Shown: piece by piece, positions 32,798-46,461 of the stretch
Layout: each line of letters starts with the position of its first letter
How positions within the stretch are numbered: position 1 is the stretch's first letter
NCBI RefSeq assembly: GCF_010093815.1
Contig: NW_022985555.1
Span: 432,186-496,185, forward strand
Source of the DNA: Pseudovirgaria hyperparasitica
Lineage: Eukaryota > Ascomycota > Dothideomycetes > Acrospermales > Acrospermaceae
Length of the DNA: 64,000 nucleotides
Direction: 5' to 3'
Position numbers and translations under genes: made by a program
The notes under the pieces: generated by a model
What the model was told of the DNA's origin: nothing
Seen by the model: the letters and a program-made list of their open reading frames with translations, nothing else
The model's database searches: none

Positions 32798-35250
32798 TTT
32801 TAATTCCTCTTTATATAGCACGACGGTAGTTTATAGAAATAGCTCTAACTACTCGTTATAACACCCGTCGCACCGCCTCTTATAGTAGACCTTCTCCTAA
32901 CCTAAACGAGGAGAATAGTCTACCTATAACTACCCCTACTAATAACTATATCTTATAGGCTATCGCACTAATAACTCGTACGATATTCCGTGTAACTATA
33001 GAAGATATTATAGAATATAAGGATAGAGTCTATTATACTCTATCTTAGTCTAGTTCGAACTATACTAGACCTAACCTTAACACAAGGCTAGACCTTATTA
33101 ATATTAATAAGTTAATCCGTTAGAGTCGCCTAATATTAACTATACCTTATAACGACGTGTATACTAGACTACACGAAGAGAGGTAATAATAGGTTTAACT
33201 TAAGTAATAACTATATAAACTCGACGAAGCTTAAGAACGTACTACGAGACTTAAAGCTATATTACGCGCTTTAGTTCTAGTAATGACTAATCTATATTTA
33301 TATAGACCTATACTAACTAAAACGATCTATCCTAGTCTACTACTATCCTAATTACTCTAACCTAAGAAACTACCTTACTTCAATAGTAAAAGTAGAAAGA
33401 GTTTCCACGTATAGACTTACTAATATAGCCGATTCTTCTATCTATTTACGAACGATAGCGATAAAATTAGATTCGCCTAGAACTACCTTAATCTAATGCC
33501 TTTAGAACGTTAGATGGTATACTAAATTAAATATCCTAAGGATGCCTATAACTAGGACACGTTCACCAAATTTCTCCTCTAATATTTTAGCGATAGAGCT
33601 AAACGACGCGACTAGGCCTAGGGCTATATCTTTAAGACTCGATAACGAGATAATTAGTTACCGTTATAACTTCTTAAATACCTTCGGCCCCTCTAGAGAG
33701 AAGCCGAAGAAGATTATATAATTTAATAGTACGACGACTTTAAACGGTCCCTCGCCCTAAATATAAAGGACCGTCTTAATCTTATAATAATAATCTCTAT
33801 AGACCTCTAAGCTCTTATAAACCTCGCGGAGCGATACTAGTATATAATAAATAATTAATACCGCGCTAGTGCACGACTATCCCTAATGATCTAATCTAAT
33901 ATAAAATCGTCTAACTAAAACCGATTTAGTAATAGATCTCGCGGGACGTTATAAGGCTACTACTATACCTTAAATTTAAAACCACGCGGATCGTATCGTG
34001 GATCTCCCTACTAATTAATATATTAAGATATAAGGACCGACTCGTATAAACGACCTAAAGTCACTTACTACACCTATAGTAGAATAGACTATATAGCACC
34101 TAAGTGCCGTTTAGGGAAGCTACCGAGTGCTAATATAACTAACTAACTAGTTATATACTATAAGTGCTAGTAGCTAGGACACATCGCGCCTAACTACCTA
34201 GTATAGAATATAAAAAACTAATAGCCTACGAGAAACCCTCGCGACTTATAGATATAACTATAATAGAGGGGTAATCCGCTAAATAGTATATTAAACTATA
34301 GGCTAGACCCATTAAGGTCCCTCGTGGATAATATTAGACTATAATACTCGATAGTAGATCGGCTACTAACGTCATGTCGACCTAACGAGCACGAGAACTT
34401 AACGCCGATATCCAAGCTCTAATAGATACTATGTTCCATGGTATCGACGGTCCTATTAAGTTATACGGCACCTATACTATTAAATACGGCATCTAGAATA
34501 GCGGAGGGAAATAGAAACTCTACTACTTAACCTTCATCGTGGTAGATAGTCTCTTTAATATGATTCTAGGTATACCGTAGCTTAAGAAATATAATCTAAA
34601 ACTAGACTTCCTTAAGAAGATAGCTAGCTAGCGTATAAACCCACCTTAATGGGAACTAGTATAGCTTATCGACGACGAATAATTCTAGAAAGATTATAAG
34701 AAGGCGATCTCTACTATCTACGTGCTCTTACTTACGTAAAATAGCGAGCTTAGTATTAAAGTGGACGAAAACCTACTATATTAGTATAAAATATACTAAT
34801 ATATCGTGTTAGCGATCGATTTCTCCGAACTACCTTAATACTAATCTACTAACCTTACTATTAATCTTAAAGACGGCTAGTAACCTCTATATAGACCTAT
34901 CTACCCTCTTTTAGAACCTAAGTTATAAGCCCTTCGAGAATATATCGAAAAGAACCTTACGCGAGGATAGATTAGGCCTAGTATATCCCTAGCCGGAGCT
35001 CTAATCCTCTTTATAAAGAAGAAGGATAGGAGCCTCCGTCTATATATCGACTACTATAGCCTAAATAATATCACGCAAAAGAATCGTTATCTACTACCTC
35101 TTATCTCCGAGTCTATCGATAGACTAGAACGCGTAAAGATCTTTACTAAGCTCGATCTATATAATATCTACTATCGCCTTCGTATTAAGGAAGGCGACGA
35201 ATAGAAAACGGCTTTTAGAACCCGTTATAGATACTTTAAGTATACCGTGG

Positions 35251-35390
35251 TATAAGAAGGCGGGCTCCACGTACCAACCAACTACACTAAAAGGACCGAA
35301 TCTTGAAGCTACTACTTTAAGGGTAGAGCACACTGCTTATATACGACTGCTATACACATGTATAATCAACTGGCAGGCACGTGCCTAACA
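35251..35390 (-). mobile_element. Solo LTR, 140 bp, inserted into copy A
   Basis: Absent from the equivalent place in copy B (about 49900). Flanked by CGTGG on both sides (35246-35250, 35391-35395). On the minus strand it starts TGTTAGGCACGTGCC and carries a TATA-like GTATATAAGCAG. Unlike its host it keeps many CpA and TpG sites, so it is younger than, or was spared, the RIP that hit copy A. The parent element is not in this window. Confidence 0.75.
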
Positions 35391-38300
35391 CGTGGTCCCT
35401 TTTAGACTAACTAACGCGCTAGGTACCTTCTAAGCGTACATTAATAACGCGCTAGTAGGCCTACTTAACACGACATGTATCGTGTACCTAGATAATATCC
35501 TTATCTTCTTAGATAATAAGGAGGAGTATATCTAGCACGTACGTGTAGTCCTAGATAGGCTAGAAAAGTATAAGCTATATATTAAGCTATCCAAATGCGA
35601 GTTCCATTAGGACTATATTAACTTTCTTAGCTTCGTTATTACTAATTAAGGTATAACCATAGAGAGAGATAGAGTTACTACTATTATAGACTGGCCTAAA
35701 CTAAAATCCGTTCGAGATATACGTGTCTTTATTAGCTTTACTAACTACTACCGAAAATTTATTAAACACTTCTCCCGTTTAGCCGCACCACTTAATACGC
35801 GCACTACTACTACCGACTCGTCTATTACGGTCCATGGTAGATAGAAACAGCGTAATATTAAATTATAATCTATTAAATTAACTAAGGTCGAAAGAACATC
35901 CTTCGAGAAGATTAAAGAAGTATTTATAACCGCCCTATTACTAGTATACTTCGATCTAACCAAACCTATTTACGTCGAAACTAATATATTAGGATTTATA
36001 ATCTCGGGTATACTCTCCTAGCCTAGACTAATAGAGTCTAAAAAGGTCTAATAGTATCTAGTTACGTTCTTCTCGCGTAAGATAGCCGACGTTAAGACTA
36101 GATATACTATTTATAACTAAGAGCTACTAGTAATAGTAGAGTCGTTTAAGTAGTGGCGATATTATCTTAAAGGTACCATATATAATATTAAGTTACTAAT
36201 TAATTACTATAACTTAAAGGGGTTTATAAGCACGATAGTTTTAAATCGTCGATAGGTTCGATAGGCTAAGTAGCTTATAAATTTCTACTTTATAATCTAC
36301 TATCGATCTAGAAGTATAAACCTAGCTAATAGAATATTAAGAAGACCTAACTATAAAGAAGGCGCCTAGGATTATAGTAGCCATAGGGTCCTAGAGTAGC
36401 TATAGGCCTAACTCTTAAGGACGAGGTTAGATAATAAGTTATCTAATAATTAGCGAGATGCTAACGCCGATGCCAGTAATTAAATTTATAAGACTAAAGC
36501 CGGTAACTAAAGACGCGGTACCGAAGTCTCTAGCGAGCCATTTATCGGCGCTGTTAGGGAGGGTAATAGTATCCAGCGTGTATATTAAGTAGACCTTGCC
36601 TAGTTAATTATAGATCTATAAAAGATAGACCCGATAGTTTTAAAGTTACGTAAAATATAGTAAGATAGGTTATTATAGACCGAAGTAGACTATAAGTGGA
36701 CCTTCGTGGACGGCTTACTCTACTATAATAGAAAGTACTATATACCGATAGGTAACGCACGATTTACCGTAGTTAGCCGATACCATAACGCTAACCTAGT
36801 AGAATATTTCGGGTATATACGCACCCTAAGCTCGATTTATTAGTACTATTTTTAGGAAGATATATCTAAGTACGTCGAAGAATAGATAGCTACTTATCCG
36901 ATTTATTAAAGAATAAAGGTACCTAGGCATAAGCCATATCGGAACTTATAGCCTCTACTAGTCCCCCTCTTTATATAGAAAGATATTACTATAGATTTTA
37001 TAGTTAACTTACCTCTAAGCGAGATACTTAGAATAAGTTATAATTTAATTCTTATTATCGTGGATAGACTTATAAAGATATCTAGGTACATCCCTATATA
37101 GAAGACAATCACATTAAAAGAACTAGCATAAGTATTCTAGAATAAGATTATTAAGGTCCATAGTATACTAAAAAGGATCATTACGAACCGAGGGAGTATA
37201 TTCACGTCTAAATTCTAGACGTTATTCTACAAAATAGCCAGTATAAATAGAAACATATTAATAGCATTCCATCTATAAACAGATAGTTAGATAGAGCGAT
37301 AGAACCAAACACTCGAGGCCTACCTTCATACATTCTATAATTTCGAATAAGACAACTAGGCCTCTCTACTAAGTATAGTAGAATTCGCGTATAATAATAG
37401 TCGTTATAGTATAATAGGTGTTACGCCCTTCTAGGCGAACCTAGGACGTAGTCTAAGGATAGGTTTCGAACCTTATACGGTCTAGTTCGACCGAACGATA
37501 GATGTTAACGTCTATACGTAGGAACTAGCGATTAAAATCTTTAAAACCGTACATAACTATCGCGCAATAATCCAGCAAGCGAATAAGTCGTATATAAAGT
37601 ACTATAATAGATTAGTTAAAGATTAAGCGTACGAGGAGGGAGACGAAGTCCTCCTTAATATCTATAATATATAAATATCGCGAGTAAATAAAAAGCTCGA
37701 TTATAAAATGGCTGGTCCCTTCCGAATTAAACGTCGCATTAGTATAAGAGCCTATAAGCTCGACCTAGGAAACGATATAAAAGTCTATAACGTATTCCAC
37801 GTCTTATTACTTAAAAGGTTTCGACCTAACGTGTATAAACGCACGAACGTGTAATTACACTCTATTATACTCTAAGATAGACTAGACGTGTACGAAGTGG
37901 ACTATATTATTAAATATAGGCTTAATAAGAACGGTGTCTAAAAGTATTAAATCCGTTAGAAGAACTACACCGAGGATAAGAACACCTAGGAACCTATAGT
38001 ATATATCTTAAGTACCGCGATAGCTATATATAAATAGAGGTTATAGGATAATACGTTACTACCGTAAACCTAGCGCCGTCGGGGCCGTCGTAAAAAGAAG
38101 AAGGATACCGTGGAGAACGAAGTGTCGAATTACGAATCCCAAACGCACACTAGGAAAACTCTATAAGGCAGCCCTATAATTTAAGCGATACACGGTTACT
38201 AAACGCGAAGAAAACGTAAATAACCATTATAGGCACGCGACGCGATATATTATAATAGAATAACATAGAGAAGTCTAGAATAGACTAATATAGACTATTA

Positions 38301-38469
38301 TACACGAGAAGAACATAGGACTAAGAAACTAAAAAGGTACTCTACTACGGAATTAAACTCGTTATATATAATATAAAAGGTTAGAGTACCCGAACTAATA
38401 ACTACTAGGCTACTAGTTCGGGTGCTCTAATATAATTTAGAGAGATAAACTAATTTATATACGATGCCT

Positions 38470-40070
38470 ATACTTAAGTAACTTAAAGGAAATTAGAACC
38501 TAAAATTTAATAGTTATAGAATAAATAAGAACGTATATAATATTATTAAGTTAAGAATTAAATTACTAGAAAACTAGTAGATGGGTATCTAAACGGTCTA
38601 AAAAGGACCAAAACGGATAGAAACTAGGTAGATAGAGCTAATACACACCACATAGAAACCCTAGTAAACAGAGCTATAGAGCTACTCCTCTATCTTATTA
38701 TTACTCTTAGAGCGTAGTAAACGAACTAACCGAGTAATAGAGCGACGGAGGTTAGAGACTTATTCTCTAGAGTAACCACGCGCTCGGTTAGAGCCTAGTA
38801 AGACGATGACTAAGCGCTAGAGCGGAGCGACTAGACCTAAAGTTAGCTAACGCGGTCTAGAATAATCTAGAATAGAATATATACCCTCTTATAAGGTAAC
38901 TTAGAAGGAGAACTAGTAGATCTCTTACGAGACCCGTTAGTAGTATAAGGTAGGCGGGAAGAAATAGCACGAATCTCTTCTACGGCCTTAGTAGCTAAAA
39001 CCGACTCCCTAGAATAGGTAGCCTAAGCGCTAGGAATCTCGCAGCGACTAAAAATTATAAGCTAAGGTTAATAATAATTAACGGTTTCTAAACTTACACT
39101 TTAATAACCTCTAGAAAGAGCTTATAGCGCTCCCTAAACTCCCTACGTATAGAAGCTAGATAACTACTAGAACCGCCGAGAGTCTCACGGACGCAAAGAT
39201 CGTTATATATATCTTATATATAAATAGGAACCTAAAAACGCATTAGTATAGACGACTTTAGATTACCCTAGACTAAAATAGCCTAATAGACTTACCTAAA
39301 GATAAACTTTACCGAGGACGGTATAGCGGCGGTAGCGGGTAGGGAGCTTAAAGATTAGGCGTATAGGCCTATCGCGGTTAGTAGAGTAGTAGCTAATACT
39401 AGAGTTAGAGCGGAAGAGATATTTAGAGCTAGTAGCGTGAGCCTTAATATACTTAAAGTATATTAAACCGTAGTTTACCGTTTTTCTATAGCGTAAACCG
39501 CGACTACGTTTAGTATCTTCAGCGACCTAGGCCTTATTATTACTAGGGCTAGGTTTAGAGCGAATATTAAGGTCCTAAAAGAATCTAGAGCGACTAAGTT
39601 AGTCTATATTAGACCGAAAAGAGGAACGGCGTTTAGAGCGAGGCGGCGAAGGCGTGAACTCTCGATTATCGTCTATAACGAGATCTTCTTTATTCTCTAA
39701 AGGAGATAGAGTAGATAGGCGGCGCGAGTAGGTATAGATAGGCTTTATAGCCACCTCTTCCGTAACACTAGTACTAGGATTACCTAGATTAGAGCGACTA
39801 GTGGCCACGTTAGTAGTAATAGTAGTAGTAGCCTTAGCTACCTTCTTCTCTAACTTAGAGCGCGCCTTTATACTACTATAATAAGTGGATTTTTTAGCCG
39901 GTATGGCCGGGGTAGAGGTAATCTCTTTAGAGCGAGTCTTATAAGAGAAGGAGATAGACTTAGAAATAGGACTAGTATTAGATATCTATATATATACGTT
40001 AGCTAGAGATCTAAGAGTAGAATACTCGTTTAGCCTTAAAGGCGATTAAAGAAGCTAAATTAGTAACCAT
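38470..40070 (-). pseudogene. Opposite-strand coding-like region in copy A
   Basis: Between the chromodomain end and the 3' LTR, the minus strand has an open stretch at 39599-39808 starting MATSRSNLG. It is rich in Ser, Arg, Thr and Lys, and neighbouring sequence on the same strand is also coding-like. The same stretch, with matching residues, lies at 54094-54327 in copy B. I recognise no domain. It is broken. Confidence 0.5.
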
Positions 40071-40472
40071 AATAACGCGAATAGATTATATAGGACCAGC
40101 TCTAATAAAAATAGACTACTCTAGACCCGAATAGATCTAAACTAAAGGAGATAGTATACGAATTAACGACTTACCTTAAGAGTAAGATAGATATACTAGA
40201 GAAGAAAATTCAGAATAAGAGAACTAAATATAAGCTTAGTTAATATAGCGGTTATATAACCCGCGGAGCTATCTCTAAGGTAGTAGCTATAAAGTAAGGG
40301 ATAAGCGCGTATATAAATAAAAGTAAACTAGAGCTTAAGTTTACTAATATAAAGACTATTAATAACGTTATATAGATTTAATTAGATGCGCGTATAAATA
40401 TAACGCTTATAGAATTATAGATTTATATATAGCTAAGTACTTCGGGGCGAAGCATAAAAAGAAGAAGAATAT

Positions 40473-40712
40473 TATTAGGGCTAACACTAGGATAGACTTA
40501 ACTAGAATACTATAGTCTAGTACGGTCCGTAATAGGTGGACCTAGGGTAAGCCAGCTAGAATAAGCGAGACCACTATATAAGTAGGCCGTATATACTTAA
40601 TTCCTACTCTTTAGGAATCAACCTTATTAAGAGAGTAGACTACCCTTTTAAATATATTCCCGAATCCTCCTATGACCTGTTAGACTACTATCCTACGTCT
40701 ATAATCCTTATA
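40473..40712 (+). repeat. Copy A 3' LTR (240 bp)
   Basis: Ends ...ATAATCCTTATA and is followed by TSD GTAAC. Differences from the 5' LTR are RIP-type transitions. Confidence 0.9.
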
Positions 40713-41653
40713 GTAACTATCGCGGTAATTAGTACTTCTACTCCTACTCCGACTTAATTAGTTTAGATCTATACTAATTAGTACTAATATATCTCTTTTA
40801 TCTAGCGTTTTTAGTTTTTTAGTTTTAATTTTAAAGCGATCTTACTTCTTCTAGATAGATTAGTACGAGTTTATATAGATCTATATAGATCTTTATATTT
40901 TCTTTTAGCTTTCTTAATTTTATCTTTCTTTAATAATAACTTCTTTAATCTCTTTAGTAATCTATACCGATCTATACCAATCAGCACCGATTTTCGATGT
41001 CCATTTCTCTTAGTAAATCATTTTTCTAAGTCTCTTTTTTAGTTAAATTTTTTAAAGTTCTAAGTTCGAACTTTCTAAGGAAGTTCCTTAATTCCTTAGA
41101 ATATTTTAAAGATCTATATCTCTTTTACCTTCTTCCTTTTAGGTAGCCGTCCTCGGTACCAAACTATACTAAAAAACGTTGAATTACCGTACTTTAGTAT
41201 AATTCTCTACGATTCCACGGCTTCCTTTACTAATCGCTACTTATATACTAATATCGCTACTTTACTAATGTTTATTATAGGTTCCCAAGTATCTTTATTA
41301 GAATTATATTCTTTCTAATAAATTTTATATAGCTACGTGCTATCTTCGGCGTGTTACTAGCTAAGTATCTACTTAACTTCGTAGATATCTATACCTTCTT
41401 ACATAACTACTTTATATAATAATAATAATAATATTGTATAACTAGGTAGAGTAGTACTCTACAGGCCTATGCCTCCTCTAGTCTAAGCCACTATATAAGA
41501 AGAAACCCCATAGGGAAAAACTTCCTTATATCTATAACTATATCTCGTTAAACCTCTATTTCGTCTTAAGTATATAGCTATAGAGTACGCCTATTAGCCT
41601 ATAGCCTATATTACCGTTATTTTACCCTTAGGTAGCACGTGTAGGTGCGGAGG

Positions 41654-41684
41654 TTATTAGTTAAGGGCTGCCCTTAACTAATAA
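41654..41684. repeat. 31-bp palindrome in the LINE 3' region
   Basis: Arms TTATTAGTTAAGGG and its perfect complement around a 3-base centre (CTG). The same palindrome lies at 46431-46461. Confidence 0.85.
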
Positions 41685-41699
41685 TCGGGGTTCTCCCGG

Positions 41700-44600
41700 G
41701 GTTCTTCCGGTATATATTAGGTTACTACCGGCGTATACCGGGTCTCTTCCGGCATATATTTCTAGGTCCACTAGTACTAGAGGAGTAGTAGATGTATAAG
41801 CATCCATTAGGAGACGTCCTTAGGATACTTATTAAGCTATCGTACGATATCTAAAGTCTTTATAACATAGATAAGCTATTACCGTTATATATGGAGGTTA
41901 GGGTATATAGCTAGATAGTAGTGTATTATACCTCTCCGGCCGTACGCCTTATACCATAGGGAGGTATTAGGAACGCCTCTCTTATAGATATAGTATAGAA
42001 GTCCCATGGCGCCCGTTCGGGCTTAGATAAGTATAGATGCTTAGGCTTTCGTTAGCCCTTTATATATCTATTTACTCGGTTCCTTCTATGGCCCTCGAAT
42101 CTACTCTAGGTACCTATCCTACTAGGAGGTCTAGTGGGTACGGAGTGCCTCTTTCTACTTATCTTAAGTCCACGACCGTATATTTTTCACGAGTTCTAGA
42201 AGGCTCTACCGGTCTAGGAGAGCGTCCGGGTTATCTCGGACTTCTTATACTACTTAGCTAGAGTCGGCTTCTATTAAGCACCTATACCATATTCGATTCC
42301 GGCCTATATATAGGAGTGCGCGGTAATATATACTAATTCGTGCTCGTAGCGCGGCGAAAGTATGTTCTGCGTTTCCTATACGTTCCTATGCTTATTATTT
42401 AGTGAAGTATACCACCCTCTATATCTAGTAGAAGTTATGTATACTTATAACGTCTGTCTCGCGTCGTAGTAGCACCATGTTAGTAGCTTTATATACGCCT
42501 AATATAAGACGGAGTATACGGTTCTATATAGATTCGAGCTTCATTCGCCTAGTCTATATAAGGGCCGTATACTAGTACTCGTGTCCGTACATGAAGGCGG
42601 GTCGTGCTATAGATATATATAGCTGGCGTGCCTTATCCCGGGCGGTTCCCTATATAGAGGCTATAATCCGTCGTATAGCGGCTTCTACCCGGAGGGCCCT
42701 AGAGACGGCGTATACCACTTATAGTCCCTATTTAAGCTTACTATCTAGTATGACTCCGAGCGCGCGCATGCTTTATACTAGTAGTTTATTAAATGCGTCG
42801 ATTCGGGGGCGTCGTTCGCCTTCCCTAGTTACCTATTTCCCTTAACGATTAATAAAGTGCATGAGTTAGTATTTCTCCGGGGCGAACTTTACTCCGTGGC
42901 GTTTTACCTACTAGAGATACCTCTCGTGGTTCTATTCTAGTCGTCTACACGTTCTATTAGTATTATTATCGATGGCTAGGAGGTATATATTATCGGCGTA
43001 TCCGACTACCTCTATATACTTTATTCCTTAAAGAAGGTCTACTATAAAGAAGAGGAATAGGATCGGAGAGATGGTGCTCCCTTATAGGATGCCGCATGCC
43101 GTCTCTTTATATTCGCTCTGGTACCTAGGGATATATATCTAAGTTATTCTTCCTGTAAGGAATGACTATATAAAGCGTGTAATCCATTCTAGTATTCGTC
43201 TTATCCGGAGGTTATAAATAAGTCTTATATGGTTTACCTTGTTAAACGCTCCGGCCATATCGAGGGAGAGGAGCGATACTACCCGTCCCTATTTCTATAC
43301 GGCCTAGACGACTTCGATAATATATTAGATAGCTATTATTAGGGAGCTATCTACCTTTACCTTCTAGTTCGGAGGGAGGAGATTATATTCCTATACCGCG
43401 GTACTTATCTTCTTCGCTATCGTAGCCTCTAGTATCTTATCTAGGTAGGAGAGAAGGGCGATTAGTCTCCATCCCTTTAGGGAGTTAGGGCTCTTTCCTA
43501 GCTTCGGGAGCATGATAGTATAGGCGACTTAGAAGCTCTAGGGGTGGTACCCCTACGTGACGCATACTTAGAATATATAAGTAATAAGTGGTAGGGTCGC
43601 TTTTATAGTGCTTTTTAGGCATCGATTTAGAATTCCATCTAGTCCGGGTGCTTTATCATTTAGGAGTGTCTTAATAATATTAAGTATGTCCTCCTCCGTA
43701 ACTTCTTTAGGGATATCTACCGCGTATAGATATTCGGCGCCGTGAACGTCTAATAGGTCTACTAGTTCCGGGAGAGGGAACATGGCCTCCCATAGGGCCT
43801 TAGTTTTCTTAAGGCCCGTGGAGTATGTTCTCCCCTAATATATTAGGGGAGGTATAAGTGGCGGGGGTGTCGGAGTGTCTACGCCCTTGGCCCATTTCGC
43901 CATGCGCTATAGCCCTATTACGTGTCGTGTCTATTAACTAGTAATTATACGCTACTATTTACGCCTTTCGTTACGGAGGACTTTATCGCGTTATCGTATC
44001 GCTTCCTTCTATTCTTCCCACGACTCGGGTATTCTCGTACGGTATACGCGTCTATATAGCCTTCGGGCGTCTTATCTACTTTCCTATACTTAAGGAATCC
44101 CCTTTACTTCCGGGGGCCGGTATATTTAGTATAGTACATGTTTATTTCTCGCATTCTAGTATATTTATAGGAGTATCTATACGGCCTAGTCTATGGCTAG
44201 GTCGTTAGATACATCGACTATAGAGGGATCTAGAATCGCCGATTCCAGGTCCTTCAGGTACTTTTCCTAGTCGGTATCCTTCTATATCCATCGTCCCCGT
44301 TATTTATTCGGGGTATACACGTTTATTATAGTTTCTATATATTCGTGGTCGGAATCCGTCTATACCTAGCCTAGGCGGTAGTATTAGATCCGGTGACTAA
44401 TATGCTCCGTGGTAAAGGTAAGGTCAAGCGTAGACCCGTCTTTATCCTATTTATGTTTTTTCTATATAACTTATTCTATAGGTGTAAGTAGGTATAGGAA
44501 GTCGTGGTAGTAGGTGCGTAGTTCCCTTACTCTAAGTTCTTCCCTAACCACGGCTAGGCCTCCCTACCATCGGTAGTAGAGGTTAAAGTCTCCTAGGAGG

Positions 44601-45010
44601 ATGTGTTACTCTAGTTCCGTGGTACCCTCGAGCATCTCGTCTAGTGTAAGTACACGTTATTAGTTATATATGTTATATATATATAGGGGGCCTATATCTA
44701 TTTATAGGTATAGTGTTATCCTAAGGTTATCGCGCTCGGTATATAACCATAATAAGAGTAGTATTAACCTATAAATATGGAAGAGGACTCGTCTTTCTAG
44801 TCCTAGAGGGTATATAGTATAGTATCCGGGGTGTGTGGTTGGTTTGCTCGTCTAGTAGTATTTATAGGGTTCCTAGATGGCGAGTATTATGGCCCCGGTC
44901 TCTTCGAGGAGCGTCGCCTGGTTCTCTCTTTTATATTATATGTTTACCTATATAATTCGGAGTATATTCTAGTCCCTCATTAGGTACTAGGGAGTATATA
45001 TACCTATATA
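41700..45010 (-). pseudogene. LINE ORF2: AP endonuclease, reverse transcriptase, C-terminal region
   Basis: Minus-strand landmarks, in order: endonuclease block LEETGAIILAI followed by EPYKYY near 44910-44850 (one stop where Gln of the QEP motif is expected); EVTEEDILNIIKTLLNDKAP near 43700; NSLKGWRLIALL near 43470; the RT block DMAGAFNKVNHIRL near 43250; GSTISPILFLFFIVDLL near 43080-43035; and GYADN near 43000, where GYADD is usual, so the second catalytic Asp reads Asn, consistent with a G-to-A change. Downstream, ALGVILDSKLK and ARQLYISIARPAFMYG match the post-RT thumb. Stops such as TAG for CAG are scattered. Length fits a Tad1 ORF2 of about 1100 residues. Confidence 0.8.
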
Positions 45011-45099
45011 CTTATTCCTTAGAGGCGCGACTGTCCTCGCGCGGCAGCGGCTTTAACTATGCCTTTTAGTCATCCCATCGTCTTCGGAATAGTCTACTA

Positions 45100-46300
45100 T
45101 CCCGCCTAACTACCTTCCGGAGGGGAGGTTAGGGGTGTTATAAAGGAAGGGCTCGTGGTAGGTGTTATATTCTATAACTATCTCGCGTCTCTCGCTTTTA
45201 TCGTGCGAATGTATTCTATAACCTATTTGCGTTTTATGCACGTTGACGACCACGACGGGTGTTTCCCATCGCAGTTTAAACACTATACTATATCCCTATT
45301 TCTTAGTCCGTCTCCTCGCGGTTCATAAGGGCACTCCTAGATAGCGTGGTCCCCACGGTACTATCCGCACTTAGTCTTCTATAAGTACCTTTGTATAGTA
45401 TGTCCATACCCTTAACAGTTAAAGCACTATATTATTACCTATGCCCTATCCTATGGCTCGGCCATAAGGAGCTCTTCTTCTATTAGGAATCCCTCCTATA
45501 TAATGCGTTATACGAGGGCGGGGTCTCGGAGCTCTATAATTATAGTAGAGTGTTTTTTCGCCGTCGTCTTAATCGCCTATAGGTTCTTCTACCACGCTTT
45601 CACGATCTTAATCCCTAGGTATTTTCGCGTATTAGATTGTTCTATACGCGTAATATCCTCCGCTCCGATAGCCTATCCCCGCATAGGTACTACGTATACT
45701 ATAATCGGGTATATAGCTACCCTAATAGACGCGCTGGGGAAGATACTACCTATCGCGTTCGGATCTCGTGAGATGTTTTACTATATAGTATTCGTTATAG
45801 TAGTAAGTACTACCCTACCTAGCGTAACTTTAGTAGCCACGACGCTTAACTACATTCCTTTCTATTCGTTAATCTTATTTATAATTTCCTTTAGGGATGC
45901 CCGTTAGACCTATGCCAGCGTGTCCTTATCCTAGATTATGATACGTATACTATATACTCTATCTATGGTCCTAGTAGTCCTTAGTACGGTGGCTCCGGGT
46001 GTTACTATAATCTAAGCCCACGTGTTAGGGCGCTTACCTTAGAATAGCTCTTCCTAGATTCTCCGTAGGCTAGCTTCCATTCGGTCGAGCCTACTACTAG
46101 GTTCCTCTTATGGCGACTTCCTTTCTTCCTCCGTAATTCCTCTTAGGTTCCGGATAAGGTCCCGGAATATATAAAGAAGGGTCTTCTTTCCCTCCTCGGC
46201 GTCCCTCTCTATACATATTACCTAGTATTTAATTTTATCTAGGAGGGTCTCCCCTCTCGGGGTCCCCTCGGTCTAGGTTATCTATAGCGCTTCGCACCCT
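45100..46300 (-). pseudogene. LINE ORF1 (Gag-like) region
   Basis: Position upstream of ORF2 and coding-like composition on the minus strand suggest ORF1. A possible Cys/His knuckle reads near 45365-45320, but its spacing is not canonical, so the assignment rests mainly on position. Confidence 0.4.
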
Positions 46301-46430
46301 TAGTTAGTTCCTATATTTTAGATAGGTGTCTAGCTATCCACATTAATATCGCTATATAGCCGTTTCTACTATACTAGTAGGGGCATATCCGGCGTATGCC
46401 GGGGTATTATAATGCCTAAGGCCGCCATGG

Positions 46431-46461
46431 TTATTAGTTAAGGGTAGCCCTTAACTAATAA
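46431..46461. repeat. 31-bp palindrome in the LINE 5' region
   Basis: Same 14-bp arms as 41654-41684, centre TAG. Lies about 240 bp inside the LINE 5' end. Confidence 0.85.

Larger units (their letters stand above)
32558..40712 (+). mobile_element. Chromovirus copy A (family A/B, Ty3/Gypsy)
   Basis: 240-bp LTRs at 32558-32797 and 40473-40712, with TSD GTAAC (32553-32557, 40713-40717). Order on the plus strand: gag from about 32.83 kb, protease near 34.4 kb, reverse transcriptase about 34.9-35.8 kb, RNase H and integrase to about 37.8 kb, and a chromodomain near 37.9-38.0 kb. A 2.4-kb 3' region with an opposite-strand open stretch follows. It contains a 140-bp solo LTR insertion. Broken throughout by RIP-type change; total 8155 bp, or 8010 without the insert. 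Confidence 0.9.

Noticed and set aside
35748-35963. Minus-strand 71-codon frame, with a counterpart at 50267-50530
   Set aside because: Shared between copies A and B only because it is the complement of the reverse transcriptase/RNase H region, which is the coding strand there.
42037-42845. Plus-strand frames of 74 and 84 codons
   Set aside because: Antisense to the LINE reverse transcriptase/thumb region, whose minus-strand reading carries the real motifs.
45503-45907. Plus-strand 134-codon hydrophobic frame
   Set aside because: Antisense to LINE ORF1; hydrophobicity comes from A/T-rich complement codons.
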